Positions 15,237-23,706 of a DNA stretch of 64,000 nucleotides are shown here, piece after piece (position 1 is the first letter of the stretch; the number at the start of each line of letters is the position of its first letter). Source of the stretch: Pseudomonadota bacterium. GTDB taxonomy: Bacteria > Pseudomonadota > Alphaproteobacteria > RF32 > CAG-239. The notes under the pieces were generated by a model. It did not search any database and was not told the origin of the DNA. It was given only the letters and a program-made list of their open reading frames with translations. The stretch lies in assembly GCA_018362935.1 (NCBI GenBank), contig JAHALQ010000009.1:1-64000 (forward strand). Direction: 5' to 3'. The position numbers were made by a program, and so were the translations under genes.

Positions 15237-15814
15237 TGAAGAAAGTAGAAAGCGTTAAAGAATTTGTTGAAAAAATTGATGCCACCAAAAAAGTTAACCC
15301 GAAAGATTTGTCATCAGACCAGGACTTGACAATCGCGATTATGAATTTGATTTCGATTGAGGAACATCTGGTTTTCTCCGGCGCCAAAACCGGCAAAACT
15401 TCTTTTTACGACTTGGTTGAGGATGTGCGTGAATTGCGCAAAAACCTGATGCAGAAGGTTATCCCGGAATATGAGGGCGAAGTCTGGTGCATTTCCAAAC
15501 ATCTGCTGTCTTCATCCATGCGTTTAATGGAAGTCGGCACCAAGCAGCAGTCTTTGGGGCATAAGGACGATGCCTATAAGCTGTTTAATCAGGCTTATGA
15601 TTTGTATTGCCTGTTCTGGGGCCTGAATATGAAAATGCTGTCGACCGAAGATGTCAAATGGGTTGAAGACAATCTGGAAGACATTAAAAAAATTTCTACA
15701 AAACTGGAAGCGCAGGCCGAAACGCCCAAAATTGAAGCCGGAAAAGCCAAAGGCGGCGCGCTGGCTAAGATGAAAGCCTTTGTCCGCAAAGCCGTCGATT
15801 GCTGTATCGAATAA
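15236..15814 (+). CDS. unknown soluble helical protein, coupled to the upstream membrane protein
   Basis: A 192-residue protein I do not recognise. It is predominantly helical with no signal peptide or membrane segment, so it should be cytosolic. Segments at about 32-60 and 95-135 look like an antiparallel bundle (SIEEHLVFSGAKTG; LLSSSMRLMEVGTKQQ). The C-terminus is Ala/Lys-rich and ends in VRKAVDCCIE, with two adjacent cysteines. The TAATG overlap with the membrane protein implies a functional pair. A strong terminator follows directly. Confidence 0.75.
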   Translation: MKKVESVKEFVEKIDATKKVNPKDLSSDQDLTIAIMNLISIEEHLVFSGAKTGKTSFYDLVEDVRELRKNLMQKVIPEYEGEVWCISKHLLSSSMRLMEVGTKQQSLGHKDDAYKLFNQAYDLYCLFWGLNMKMLSTEDVKWVEDNLEDIKKISTKLEAQAETPKIEAGKAKGGALAKMKAFVRKAVDCCIE

Positions 15815-15853
15815 GAAAAAAGCCTCGAAACTTCATGTTTCGGGGCTTTTTTA
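15815..15853. terminator. terminator after the unknown pair
   Basis: The stem AAAAAAGCCTCGAAAC / GTTTCGGGGCTTTTTT with loop TTCAT starts at the stop codon. A- and T-runs on both sides also let it serve the minus-strand gene at 15856. Confidence 0.9.
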
Positions 15854-15855
15854 TA

Positions 15856-16179
15856 TCATGCAGTTTTTTGCTCTTTAAGCAAATACCATTTGTTGAGCAT
15901 CTGCTCTTGCATAACATTTTCTTGTTCCGTACCCGGATACTTTTTTGTCACATACAGGCGAAGATAAACCTTGAGCCTGTCGCTGCGGACAGCGGTGTAA
16001 GCGTCGGGATACATGCGGTAGTAACGAATCAGCACATAAAGGTAACGCGCTTGTTGGTAGCAAGATTCCCTGTGATGATACCTGAGCCAGTAAATTCTGG
16101 CGGCTGCCTCGTTAATCTGCGGGCCGAAAATGATAATCGCCAGCAATAAGAGGCCGATAATAGGATAAATTACATTCAT
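15856..16179 (-). CDS. small membrane-anchored protein, unknown
   Basis: A 107-residue protein with one N-terminal transmembrane segment (about 3-20, IYPIIGLLLLAIIIFGP) and a very basic, Tyr/Arg-rich remainder (RYLYVLIRYYRMYPD). No family is recognised. It shares the bidirectional terminator with the upstream convergent pair. Support for coding is moderate: the composition is plausible, but no motif backs it. Confidence 0.55.
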   Translation of the reverse strand: MNVIYPIIGLLLLAIIIFGPQINEAAARIYWLRYHHRESCYQQARYLYVLIRYYRMYPDAYTAVRSDRLKVYLRLYVTKKYPGTEQENVMQEQMLNKWYLLKEQKTA

Positions 16180-16262
16180 ATCATAATATTTTAATAAGGT
16201 TTGGTAATACGGGCAATTTATATTATTTTGTCAAAAAATGCAAGATTGATTTTTAAAACAGC

Positions 16263-16296
16263 AAAGGTTCTTCCTTGTTAAGGGAAGAACCTTTTG
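16263..16296 (-). terminator. terminator of the gene at 16317
   Basis: The stem AAGGTTCTTCC / GGAAGAACCTT (11 bp, loop TTGTTAAG on the plus strand) lies 21 nt beyond the stop codon of the minus-strand gene. On the minus strand it is followed by TTGCTGTTTT. Confidence 0.7.
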
Positions 16297-16316
16297 TTGT
16301 TCAGAGTTTCGGACGG

Positions 16317-17468
16317 TTATTTGAAGAATCTTTCGTCCGTGGAGTTAATCAAATAATCCATAAAGGATTTTTCCTGTTTGTATTGGCCGACAAATTTTTG
16401 ATATTTGTCGATGTCGGCCAAAAGCGCTTCGTCATAGCCTTGCGGCGTGAAACTGGCGCGGGCGTGCAGGTCGGCCAGGATGATGTTTTCAACGGCGGTT
16501 TGGTGGTCGACGCCGTAGAGTAACTCTTGATAATTCGGCCACCCCATATTGGAATAGTCGGTTATCATCTCCTTAAAACATCCCCAATCTTCATCAGCTG
16601 TGCCGGGCAGCAAATAGCGTTCTTTGCTGAAGTCCGGCATCACGTTCAGCGATAACGGCGTTGTATCTTTCAGCATCGGTCCGAGCGAAGCAGCGACGTA
16701 ACCGAGCAGCAATTCGCTCAAATGACCTTCCGGCACGTTGAGATCCAGACACATCGGGCAATGCAGAACGGCCAGATTAACCTTAATATTTTTGTACTCC
16801 GGCTTGGCCAGTTCCAGCATTCCTTCAGCCAGCAGACGCTTGTCATAGCTGAAATTGCCGCTGCACAGCAGAAAGGTCACCTCGTCGTATTCCAACGTCT
16901 CAGCAAGCTTGTACATCTCGCTGAAATTGCCCTTGGTATCCGTATCGGCCACGGCGCGTTGGTAAAGTCGAACCCATCCTGCGGGCGCCAGCATTGACAG
17001 CGGCCGCAGATAAGCTTCGGCTTCGGTTTGCACCATGAGCCCGTCCTGACGGTCGAAGACGGATTTGAAAAGGCCTTTGTTGCCTTCCTTGCCGGTACAG
17101 AATATCGGCAGACGCGTTCTGTAGTTCTTGGCGTAAAAGCGCACGGCCTCCATGGTGTAGAGGTGTGCGGTCATAAAACCTGAAAAACAAATAACGAACG
17201 GATTGACGAGTCCCGGCGGAATATCATAAAGGTCATAAACTTCGGCCGTTGCGATATCGCCGCGTGCATCGATATAATCGAAGCAATCCTCGGGTCGGCA
17301 TCCGCCGACTTCTTCGGCATATTTCAGCACGTGTTTCCATTTTTTAGAATTAAGTTCGCGCGGGGCGAGGGGAGCGTTGATGCGTTCTGCCACATAGCGG
17401 CGTCCGTCTGCATTGCACTTCCAACCGTTTTCGGCCAAAAGGGCTCTTACTTTTTCTCTGAGTTCCAT
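16317..17468 (-). CDS. uncharacterised 383-residue protein
   Basis: No confident family. The central part (about 85-135, NPFVICFSGFMTAHLY...RLPIFCTGKEGNKG) has a beta-strand/loop/helix pattern loosely like DUF218/YdcF-type Rossmann proteins, and a similar strand-loop occurs at VTFLLCSGNFSYDKRLLAEG. Cysteines and histidines are scattered without a motif (HCPMCLDL is the most compact, a CxxC). No signal peptide or membrane segment is seen. It is monocistronic. Length and codon use look like a genuine gene. Confidence 0.7.
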   Translation of the reverse strand: MELREKVRALLAENGWKCNADGRRYVAERINAPLAPRELNSKKWKHVLKYAEEVGGCRPEDCFDYIDARGDIATAEVYDLYDIPPGLVNPFVICFSGFMTAHLYTMEAVRFYAKNYRTRLPIFCTGKEGNKGLFKSVFDRQDGLMVQTEAEAYLRPLSMLAPAGWVRLYQRAVADTDTKGNFSEMYKLAETLEYDEVTFLLCSGNFSYDKRLLAEGMLELAKPEYKNIKVNLAVLHCPMCLDLNVPEGHLSELLLGYVAASLGPMLKDTTPLSLNVMPDFSKERYLLPGTADEDWGCFKEMITDYSNMGWPNYQELLYGVDHQTAVENIILADLHARASFTPQGYDEALLADIDKYQKFVGQYKQEKSFMDYLINSTDERFFK

Positions 17469-17605
17469 GTTACTTGGGTTTTAGTTAAACAATAGTATTT
17501 AAAAAATATAGCATCAATGAATTGACATTATCACAAATTTTGTCCAAATGCAAGAGGGGCGGCAAAAATATTTGTTATTAGTTGGCGTCAAAGCTGTTTT
17601 TGTGC

Positions 17606-17633
17606 TTGAGATATTTCTAAAATGTTGTAAAAT
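17606..17633 (+). promoter_or_regulatory. candidate promoter of metG
   Basis: TTGAGA (17606-17611) and TAAAAT (17628-17633) are separated by 16 nt, about 45 nt before the metG start. Confidence 0.4.
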
Positions 17634-17685
17634 CTGCCTGCTGAAAACAATCAAAATTAAAAAATAATCTGGAGAATTTTATACA

Positions 17686-19383
17686 ATGTCTAAAATCTTA
17701 GTTACTTCCGCACTGCCATATATCAACGGTGTGCCGCATTTGGGGCACATGGTCGGCTGCCTGCTGCCTTCCGATATTTATGCGCGTTACATGCGAATGA
17801 AAGGCAACGAGGTTTTATACATTGCCGGTACCGATGAACACGGCACCACGTCCGAAGTCGGCGCTCTCAAAGAGGGAATGGACGTTCAGGCTTATTGCGA
17901 CATGTATCATGACCGCCACGCCCAGACTTATAAGGATTTTAACCTTTCATTTGACTATTTCGGCCGGACTTCGTCAGAACAGAACAAGGAAATAACCTAT
18001 CATATTTTCGAACAATTGGACAAAAACGGTTTTATTGAAGAGCGCTCGATTAAACAGGTTTATTCGGTTGACGACAAAATGTTTTTGGCCGACCGCTATA
18101 TTACCGGCACCTGTCCGCACTGCGGCTATGAAAAAGCCCGCGGCGACCAATGCGAAAACTGTACCAAGGTGTTAGAACCGACAGATTTGATTAACCCGCG
18201 TAGTTCGGTTTCCGGTTCGACCAATTTGGAAGTGCGCGAAACCAAACACCTGTTTCTCAATCTGCCCAAGCTCGAAAAACGCCTCGGCGAATGGATAAAA
18301 ACCAAAGAGCCGTTCTGGCCTGACGTGGCCTATACGATTGCCCAGAAATGGCTCAAAGAAGGCTTGCAGGAGCGCTGCATCACCCGCGACCTCAAGTGGG
18401 GCTTCCCGGTTAACAAGCCCGGTTATGAAGACAAGGTCTTTTACGTGTGGTTTGACGCGCCGATCGGCTATATCGGCATCACCAAGCAATGGGCGGACCA
18501 AAAACCCGGCGAAAGAAACTGGAAAAACTGGTGGCTGGATGCCCAAGATGTCCGTCATGTCGAGTTTATGGGCAAAGACAATGTGCCGTACCACTCCATC
18601 ACTTTTCCGGCCACGCTGCTCGGCACCGGTGAAAACTGGACGCAGGTGGATTATCTGAAAGGTATGAGTTACCTGACTTATGAGGGCGGCAAGTTTTCCA
18701 AGTCGGAAAAACGCGGTATTTTTGCCGAGGACGCCATTAAGGAATTTCCGGCCGACTATTGGCGTTATTGGCTGATGAGCAATGCGCCCGAAGGTTCTGA
18801 CGCATCGTTTAGTTTCGATTTGTTTGCCGCCGTCGTCAACAAGGACTTAAACGGCGTTTTGGGTAATTTTGTGTCGCGCGTTCTCAAAATGACTTCGTCC
18901 AAAATCGGCGATACGGTTCCCGCCGGCGGCGAAATGACCGATGTCGAAAAAGAACTTGTCACCGTTTTGCAGGGCAGGATAAACGACTATCTCAGATACA
19001 TGGACGAAATGGAGTTCCGCAAGGCAATGAACGAGTTGCGCGCCGTTTGGGTTGAGGGCAATAACTATATTTCGGCGGCCGAACCCTGGACGGTTATCAA
19101 GACCGATGCGGAGAGAGCTGCCGCAATTTTGCGGACATGTATCAATCTTATCCGCATTTTTGCGGTGCTGAGCGCGCCGGTTATGCCGACGGTTGCCGCG
19201 GCGATGCTTGAGCGGCTTGGGCTGAAATTCGAAGATATGCCGTCGCTCGACGGTTTTGACGTCAGCGCGGAAATAACCGCGGTTGCGCCGGGACGGCCGT
19301 TTACAGTCGGCGAACCGTTGTTTGAAAGAATAACCCCCGAACGCATCGAAGAATTAAAACAAAAATATGGAAGCAATAAATAA
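17686..19383 (+). CDS. metG: methionyl-tRNA synthetase
   Basis: A 565-residue class I synthetase that charges tRNA-Met. The HIGH-equivalent HLGH lies at 18-21 and the KMSKS-equivalent KFSKS at 336-340. A zinc knuckle is formed by Cys143, Cys146, Cys156 and Cys159. There is no C-terminal EMAP-like tRNA-binding domain. Shine-Dalgarno CTGGAGAA precedes the start. It overlaps the following nuclease-fold gene by one base. In many alphaproteobacteria metG sits between holB and tatD; here that slot is empty and metG is about 12 kb away. Confidence 0.97.
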   Translation: MSKILVTSALPYINGVPHLGHMVGCLLPSDIYARYMRMKGNEVLYIAGTDEHGTTSEVGALKEGMDVQAYCDMYHDRHAQTYKDFNLSFDYFGRTSSEQNKEITYHIFEQLDKNGFIEERSIKQVYSVDDKMFLADRYITGTCPHCGYEKARGDQCENCTKVLEPTDLINPRSSVSGSTNLEVRETKHLFLNLPKLEKRLGEWIKTKEPFWPDVAYTIAQKWLKEGLQERCITRDLKWGFPVNKPGYEDKVFYVWFDAPIGYIGITKQWADQKPGERNWKNWWLDAQDVRHVEFMGKDNVPYHSITFPATLLGTGENWTQVDYLKGMSYLTYEGGKFSKSEKRGIFAEDAIKEFPADYWRYWLMSNAPEGSDASFSFDLFAAVVNKDLNGVLGNFVSRVLKMTSSKIGDTVPAGGEMTDVEKELVTVLQGRINDYLRYMDEMEFRKAMNELRAVWVEGNNYISAAEPWTVIKTDAERAAAILRTCINLIRIFAVLSAPVMPTVAAAMLERLGLKFEDMPSLDGFDVSAEITAVAPGRPFTVGEPLFERITPERIEELKQKYGSNK

Positions 19384-20222
19384 TGGCAAGACACATAAAA
19401 AGAGATGATGATGACATTGGCCCGAGCAGGGGGCTGGCAAAATGGTTTCATAAATTTATGATGCTTTTGCTTTTTCCGCTGCGCAAACCGGTTTGGTTTT
19501 TGCTGATTGTGGCGGTGTTGTTTTTGGCGCCGACTTTTCGCGGTATCAAGCCGGTGGAAGTCCATCTTTGGTATTGGAACCATATCAAAAACCTGACCTC
19601 ACGTGCCGGCAGCCAAATCAGCGACAAGACCCGCCAGGTTATGCCTGCCATGGAAAAGGTCGGCGAAATTGTCGAAAACATTGCGCCGGGAACTGTCAGC
19701 GGCAATGTTGAGAACGTGTCTGCTCCCGCTGTCCGTGAGCCGGTTTTGGTGAATCAGCCGCCGCGCGAAGTACGGCGTAAGGTTTTTGAAAAAGCCAAGG
19801 ATACGGCGCCTGTATCCGTTGAAAAAACATTGGCAGCGGCTCCGGCGCAGGTCAGTCGTCCCGCTGCGGTCAAAACCGCGTCTGTACAGGCAGAGAAAAA
19901 CAAAACGCCGGCAAAACTGAATTTGCGCTATCTTAACGTTCCCGAAGAAATTTCCGGCGTTCCGCAGGTGATCAATGTCAATGAGATAAAAGTTGTCGGG
20001 CAGGCCGTATTTTTATACGGTATTTTTGCCCAGCCGACTTCGGATAAGGGCATTTCCGGAGAGATTTATCTCCGCCGCCTGGTCGAAGGCAAAAACGTCA
20101 ATTGCGTCATCGGCGCCTATACGTTTCAAAACGTTGCCACGGCAATCTGCACGGTTGACGGCATTAACATTAACCGAAGACTGGTCGACCGCGGCTATTC
20201 CAAAAACGTCGCTCTGGACTAA
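19383..20222 (+). CDS. membrane-anchored protein with degenerate thermonuclease-like domain
   Basis: A 279-residue protein. After a polar N-terminus there is a transmembrane segment (about 36-54, KPVWFLLIVAVLFLAP), then a Pro/Ala/Val-rich linker (about 100-180), and a C-terminal beta-rich domain (about 185-279). The domain ends in GININ RRLVDRGYSKNV, which resembles the last helix of staphylococcal-nuclease-like OB folds; the catalytic Arg/Glu set is not evident. It may therefore be a binding rather than nuclease domain. It overlaps metG by one base (TAATG). Confidence 0.65.
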   Translation: MARHIKRDDDDIGPSRGLAKWFHKFMMLLLFPLRKPVWFLLIVAVLFLAPTFRGIKPVEVHLWYWNHIKNLTSRAGSQISDKTRQVMPAMEKVGEIVENIAPGTVSGNVENVSAPAVREPVLVNQPPREVRRKVFEKAKDTAPVSVEKTLAAAPAQVSRPAAVKTASVQAEKNKTPAKLNLRYLNVPEEISGVPQVINVNEIKVVGQAVFLYGIFAQPTSDKGISGEIYLRRLVEGKNVNCVIGAYTFQNVATAICTVDGININRRLVDRGYSKNVALD

Positions 20223-20243
20223 TCATATAATTAGGAAACAGCC

Positions 20244-21677
20244 ATGTGGCAGCCGGTTTTAATGATAAGCGGATATTTCATCAGCGTTTTGGGAATGGCG
20301 ATGCTTTTTCCGGCGGCGCTGGATATTATTTACACCAACGCCAAGTGGTCAAACTTTATTACTTCGTCGATTATCGCTTTTTTCATCGGTCTGTCGCTGT
20401 TTCTGTCAAATCGCGGAAAAATTCGGGATATTAGTCTGCGGCAGGCCTATTTGCTCACGGCAATCAGTTGGTTTTCCGTAACGTTGCTGGCCGCGATTCC
20501 TTTTGCTTTATACGGAACATCTTTTGCCGGTGCCGTGTTTGAGGCGGCTTCGGGAATTTCGACAACAGGTGCCACAATTTACGCCGATGTTGAAGCCCTG
20601 CCGCGTTCTGTGCTGCTTTGGCGTTCGCTGCTGAACGGCATGGGCGGCATCGGCATTGTTATTTTTGCCATTGCCATGCTGCCGTTCTTGGGCATCGGCG
20701 GCATGCAGATTTTTCAGCGTGAAAATTCGGATATTAATGAAAAATTTATGCCGAAAATCAGCTATATAGCAAAACGCATTATCATTGTCTATGTGACTTT
20801 GGTGATAGCCTGCCTGCTATCTTTGAAATTGGCAGGCATGAATTGGTTTGATGCGCTTTGCCATGCGATGAGCAGTATTGCCACAGGCGGTTTTTCAACC
20901 AAAAATGCTTCCGTCGGCGGGTTTCACAGCCCGTCGATTGAATGGATTATCACCTTGTTTATGTTTCTTGGCGCTTTACCGCTTACTTTTTATCACAGCT
21001 TGCTGGCCACCCGCAATATTCATTCAATCCGCTCGACTCAGGTCAGCACGTTTGCCAAAGTTCTGATAATATATATACTCTTCATGAGCATTTGGCTCTC
21101 TTACAACGGCGTGTATGATTTTTGGACAGCTGTCCGCCAGTCGTCATTCAATATTGTTTCCATAGTTACAACGACCGGTTTCGTTTCGACAGATTATCTG
21201 AACTGGGGCATGTTTGCGACAACCGCTTTTGTTGTGTTCAGCCTTACTGGCGGCTGTACCGGGTCAACTTCGGGGTCAATAAAAATCTTTCGCTGGCAGG
21301 TTATCTGGGCTCAGCTTAAGCGTGCCATGGTCACCACTTTGGAGCCGAACCGCATTTCTCCGCTCAAGGTCGGGATTGTGCCGATTAGCGCCGAGGTAAC
21401 GGGGTCGGTATATATTTTGTTTATCGCTTTTGGCCTGAGCCTTATCAGCCTGACATTGCTTGTATCGCTGTTTGGCTATGACTTTGCAACCTCTTTCAGT
21501 GCTGTTGTGGCCTGCATGACCAATGCCGGTCCCGGAGTCGTAGCCTCAATCGGCCCTGCGGGAAATTATGCTTTTTTCCCGGATGCCGTCAAATACATAT
21601 TGGCTTTTTCGATGCTGCTCGGGCGCTTGGAAGTTATGACGATACTTGTCATATTTACCAAGAATTTCTGGAAGTAA
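20244..21677 (+). CDS. trkH: TrkH-family potassium uptake protein
   Basis: A 477-residue inner-membrane potassium channel/transporter subunit with about ten membrane segments arranged as repeated M1-P-M2 units. Selectivity-filter segments are seen as SGISTTGATIY, SSIATGGFSTKN, SIVTTTGFVSTDY and ACMTNAGPGVVAS. TrkH normally works with the cytosolic NAD-binding TrkA, which is not in this window. Shine-Dalgarno TTAGGAAA precedes the ATG. It is the third gene of the metG unit and ends at a terminator. Confidence 0.95.
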   Translation: MWQPVLMISGYFISVLGMAMLFPAALDIIYTNAKWSNFITSSIIAFFIGLSLFLSNRGKIRDISLRQAYLLTAISWFSVTLLAAIPFALYGTSFAGAVFEAASGISTTGATIYADVEALPRSVLLWRSLLNGMGGIGIVIFAIAMLPFLGIGGMQIFQRENSDINEKFMPKISYIAKRIIIVYVTLVIACLLSLKLAGMNWFDALCHAMSSIATGGFSTKNASVGGFHSPSIEWIITLFMFLGALPLTFYHSLLATRNIHSIRSTQVSTFAKVLIIYILFMSIWLSYNGVYDFWTAVRQSSFNIVSIVTTTGFVSTDYLNWGMFATTAFVVFSLTGGCTGSTSGSIKIFRWQVIWAQLKRAMVTTLEPNRISPLKVGIVPISAEVTGSVYILFIAFGLSLISLTLLVSLFGYDFATSFSAVVACMTNAGPGVVASIGPAGNYAFFPDAVKYILAFSMLLGRLEVMTILVIFTKNFWK

Positions 21678-21695
21678 CATTACTGAAAATGAAAA

Positions 21696-21715
21696 AGGCG
21701 CTTTGAAAAGCGCCT
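21696..21715. terminator. terminator between trkH and DUF2155 gene
   Basis: The stem AGGCGCTTT / AAGCGCCT with loop GAA lies between convergent stop codons. The T-tract is short (GATTT) on the plus side and longer (CATTTTCATTTT-like) on the minus side. Confidence 0.7.
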
Positions 21716-21721
21716 GATTTC

Positions 21722-22567
21722 TTATTCGCCGGAGTATTCTTCGTCTTCGGGAACAAAACCGTTTTCGTCTTCATATTCGGCTTCTGCCGCAGTATCGCCG
21801 GCATCCTCGGACAGGGTGTCGGAAACTTCTTTCGCCGGGGCAGCGTCCGTTTGAACTTCCTGCGGCGGCTCTGCCTGCCGCTCTATATGAATTAAAGCCT
21901 GCGGTGCGTCGCTGCCGCTTTCCGCATCATTGTCCGGCGTTGTTACCACGACTTCGACGACTTCCGCCTTAACTTCGCTTTCTTCTTCGGTTTTTTCTGC
22001 GCTCGGCACGGCCGCGCCGTTTTCAATCGTCGCCTTAATCATTGCGTCCAGTTCGGGGTTCGGCTGAACCGGCGCGTCTGTTTCGGGCATTTCCGCTTTT
22101 TCAGTTTTTTCGTCGGAGCGTACCATTTTAATATTGTCGCGGGCTTTAAGTTCCTCGTCGCTCAGGCGTCTTGCCGCAGTATTGTCTTTGTCATAACATC
22201 TGAGCAGCCAGACGTCATATATCGGATGTTCCACGGCATTGAGTGCCGGGCTGGAAGAAAACATCCAGCCTTTGAAAATATTAACCGGTTCTTGATTGTT
22301 GTAATCGTCGACGACATCAACAAACGCGGTGTTTTCAGGCGTTTCTTCCGGCGTGCGGGTAATGCACTTTCGTACCAGAATGGAAAAGCTGCCGAATTTC
22401 ACAAGACTGTTGACCGGCACGTCAATTTTGCTGACTTTTCCGGTAATCTTGTCCATAGCCTGCATGCGCGCGGTATTGGTTTCCACATTGGCCGCCTGGG
22501 CTGAAAATGCGCAAACCGTGCAGAGCAGGGCAGTCGTCAGAAATTTACTGTTTGTTTTCAGAACCAT
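21722..22567 (-). CDS. DUF2155 protein, periplasmic
   Basis: A 281-residue exported protein with a signal peptide ending near 25 (AQA-ANV). The DUF2155 domain (about 35-125) carries the family pattern KITGKVSKIDVPVN, FGSFSILVRKC and FKGWMFSSSPALNAVEHPIYDVWLLRC, with paired cysteines. A long acidic, low-complexity C-terminal tail (about 140-281, rich in Glu, Ala and Asp) is larger than usual. It is the third gene after two MCE/MlaD genes and its start overlaps the second one by 23 nt. This neighbourhood is conserved in alphaproteobacteria and points to an envelope lipid role (inference). Confidence 0.9.
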   Translation of the reverse strand: MVLKTNSKFLTTALLCTVCAFSAQAANVETNTARMQAMDKITGKVSKIDVPVNSLVKFGSFSILVRKCITRTPEETPENTAFVDVVDDYNNQEPVNIFKGWMFSSSPALNAVEHPIYDVWLLRCYDKDNTAARRLSDEELKARDNIKMVRSDEKTEKAEMPETDAPVQPNPELDAMIKATIENGAAVPSAEKTEEESEVKAEVVEVVVTTPDNDAESGSDAPQALIHIERQAEPPQEVQTDAAPAKEVSDTLSEDAGDTAAEAEYEDENGFVPEDEEYSGE

Positions 22568-23009
22568 TATCGGTCACCATAAAAATTATTTCGCCGACCA
22601 TGTCTTCAAGAGTTTTAAAGTCTTTGGTGTTTTTGAGAGTGTCGCCGTCCTTAAGATACTCTTTGACGTGTCCCGGCTCGATTTTAATATACTTGTCGCC
22701 GACCAGCCCGTCGCCGGTAATGGCGGCTGTACTGTCAGCCGGAAGTTTGATGTCGGAGGTCAGGCTCATCTTAATTTCGGCGGTATAGTCCTCAGGGTCG
22801 AGTTTCTGCGCGATGACAGTGCCGATTTTAATGCCGTTGAGCCGCACGTCGGACCCCACGGTTAAGCCGCCGACTTTGAGAAAGCGTGCGGTAACGTTAT
22901 AGCCCTTGACAACCTGTAAATCGGATACGTTATAGGCAAAATAGGCAAAAAATGCGGCAACGAGCAGAACCAAAACGCCCATAATTGTTTCAACCGGTTT
23001 TTTATTCAT
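22545..23009 (-). CDS. mlaD: MCE/MlaD-family lipid-binding protein (copy 2)
   Basis: A 154-residue protein with one N-terminal membrane helix (about 9-28) and a single MCE domain (about 38-120: FLKVGGLTVGSDVRLNGIKIG, GDGLVGDKYIKIEPG). MlaD hexamers carry phospholipids between the inner and outer membranes as part of the MlaFEDB complex. It follows a second MlaD gene by 37 nt and overlaps the DUF2155 gene. mlaE and mlaF are not in the window. Confidence 0.9.
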   Translation of the reverse strand: MNKKPVETIMGVLVLLVAAFFAYFAYNVSDLQVVKGYNVTARFLKVGGLTVGSDVRLNGIKIGTVIAQKLDPEDYTAEIKMSLTSDIKLPADSTAAITGDGLVGDKYIKIEPGHVKEYLKDGDTLKNTKDFKTLEDMVGEIIFMVTDNGSENKQ

Positions 23010-23046
23010 AAGAAATCTCCTTCAAATCGATTCTTCAATACATAAC

Positions 23047-23553
23047 TTACTTGTCGGCACTGGCGGCACAGGGTTTGCGGTTGGCTTTTCCTATGCTCAC
23101 AATGCGGTCTAACAGCTCTTCAATAACCATGGCGTCCTGCGTATATGAAAATTCCGCACCCGGTTCCAGCATATCTTCCGATCCGCCCGGTTCAATTTCA
23201 ATATATTTGGCGCCCATCAGCCCCGAACTGACAATAGACGCACTGCTGTCGTCCGGTATTTTGACGGCGTCTTTAATTTCCAGTGTCAGGACGGCCTTGT
23301 AATTATCGTCCAGTTTTGCGTCAACGACTTTTCCGACATCCATACCGGCCAGACGCACCAAATCGCCTACCAGCAGGCCGTCAGTACGGTTAAACCGGGC
23401 TGCCAGCGAATAATAAGAACCGGCTTCGGCATGACTGATTCGTCTTTTGTTGACAAGCCACAGGCCGACAATCAGGGCAATGGCGAGCGAAACCATAAAA
23501 GCGATGCGCAGGTATCTGGTTTCTTCTTTGGTATAGACTTCTCGTATTAACAT
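23047..23553 (-). CDS. MCE/MlaD-family lipid-binding protein (copy 1)
   Basis: A 168-residue membrane-anchored protein with a single MCE domain: a membrane helix at about 15-34, then FNRTDGLLVGDLVRLAGMDVGKV and SSGLMGAKYIEIEPGG. It is a divergent paralogue of the next gene and first of a three-gene unit. Its N-terminus MLIREVYTKEETRYLR is unlike typical MlaD. Two different MCE subunits in tandem could form a mixed ring; this is speculative. It is divergent from the ABC exporter at 23707. Confidence 0.88.
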   Translation of the reverse strand: MLIREVYTKEETRYLRIAFMVSLAIALIVGLWLVNKRRISHAEAGSYYSLAARFNRTDGLLVGDLVRLAGMDVGKVVDAKLDDNYKAVLTLEIKDAVKIPDDSSASIVSSGLMGAKYIEIEPGGSEDMLEPGAEFSYTQDAMVIEELLDRIVSIGKANRKPCAASADK

Positions 23554-23706
23554 TTTATCCTAAAATCCTCTTTCTAAAACCTATTATATAGATAATGTAA
23601 AATAAACATTTTGTCACCAAAGATTTTGAAAAATGAAAATAATTGTTAAAATTTAAAAATAATTTGTTAAGATAAATGTAATTTAGGCGCGTTAGGTATA
23701 AAAAAT

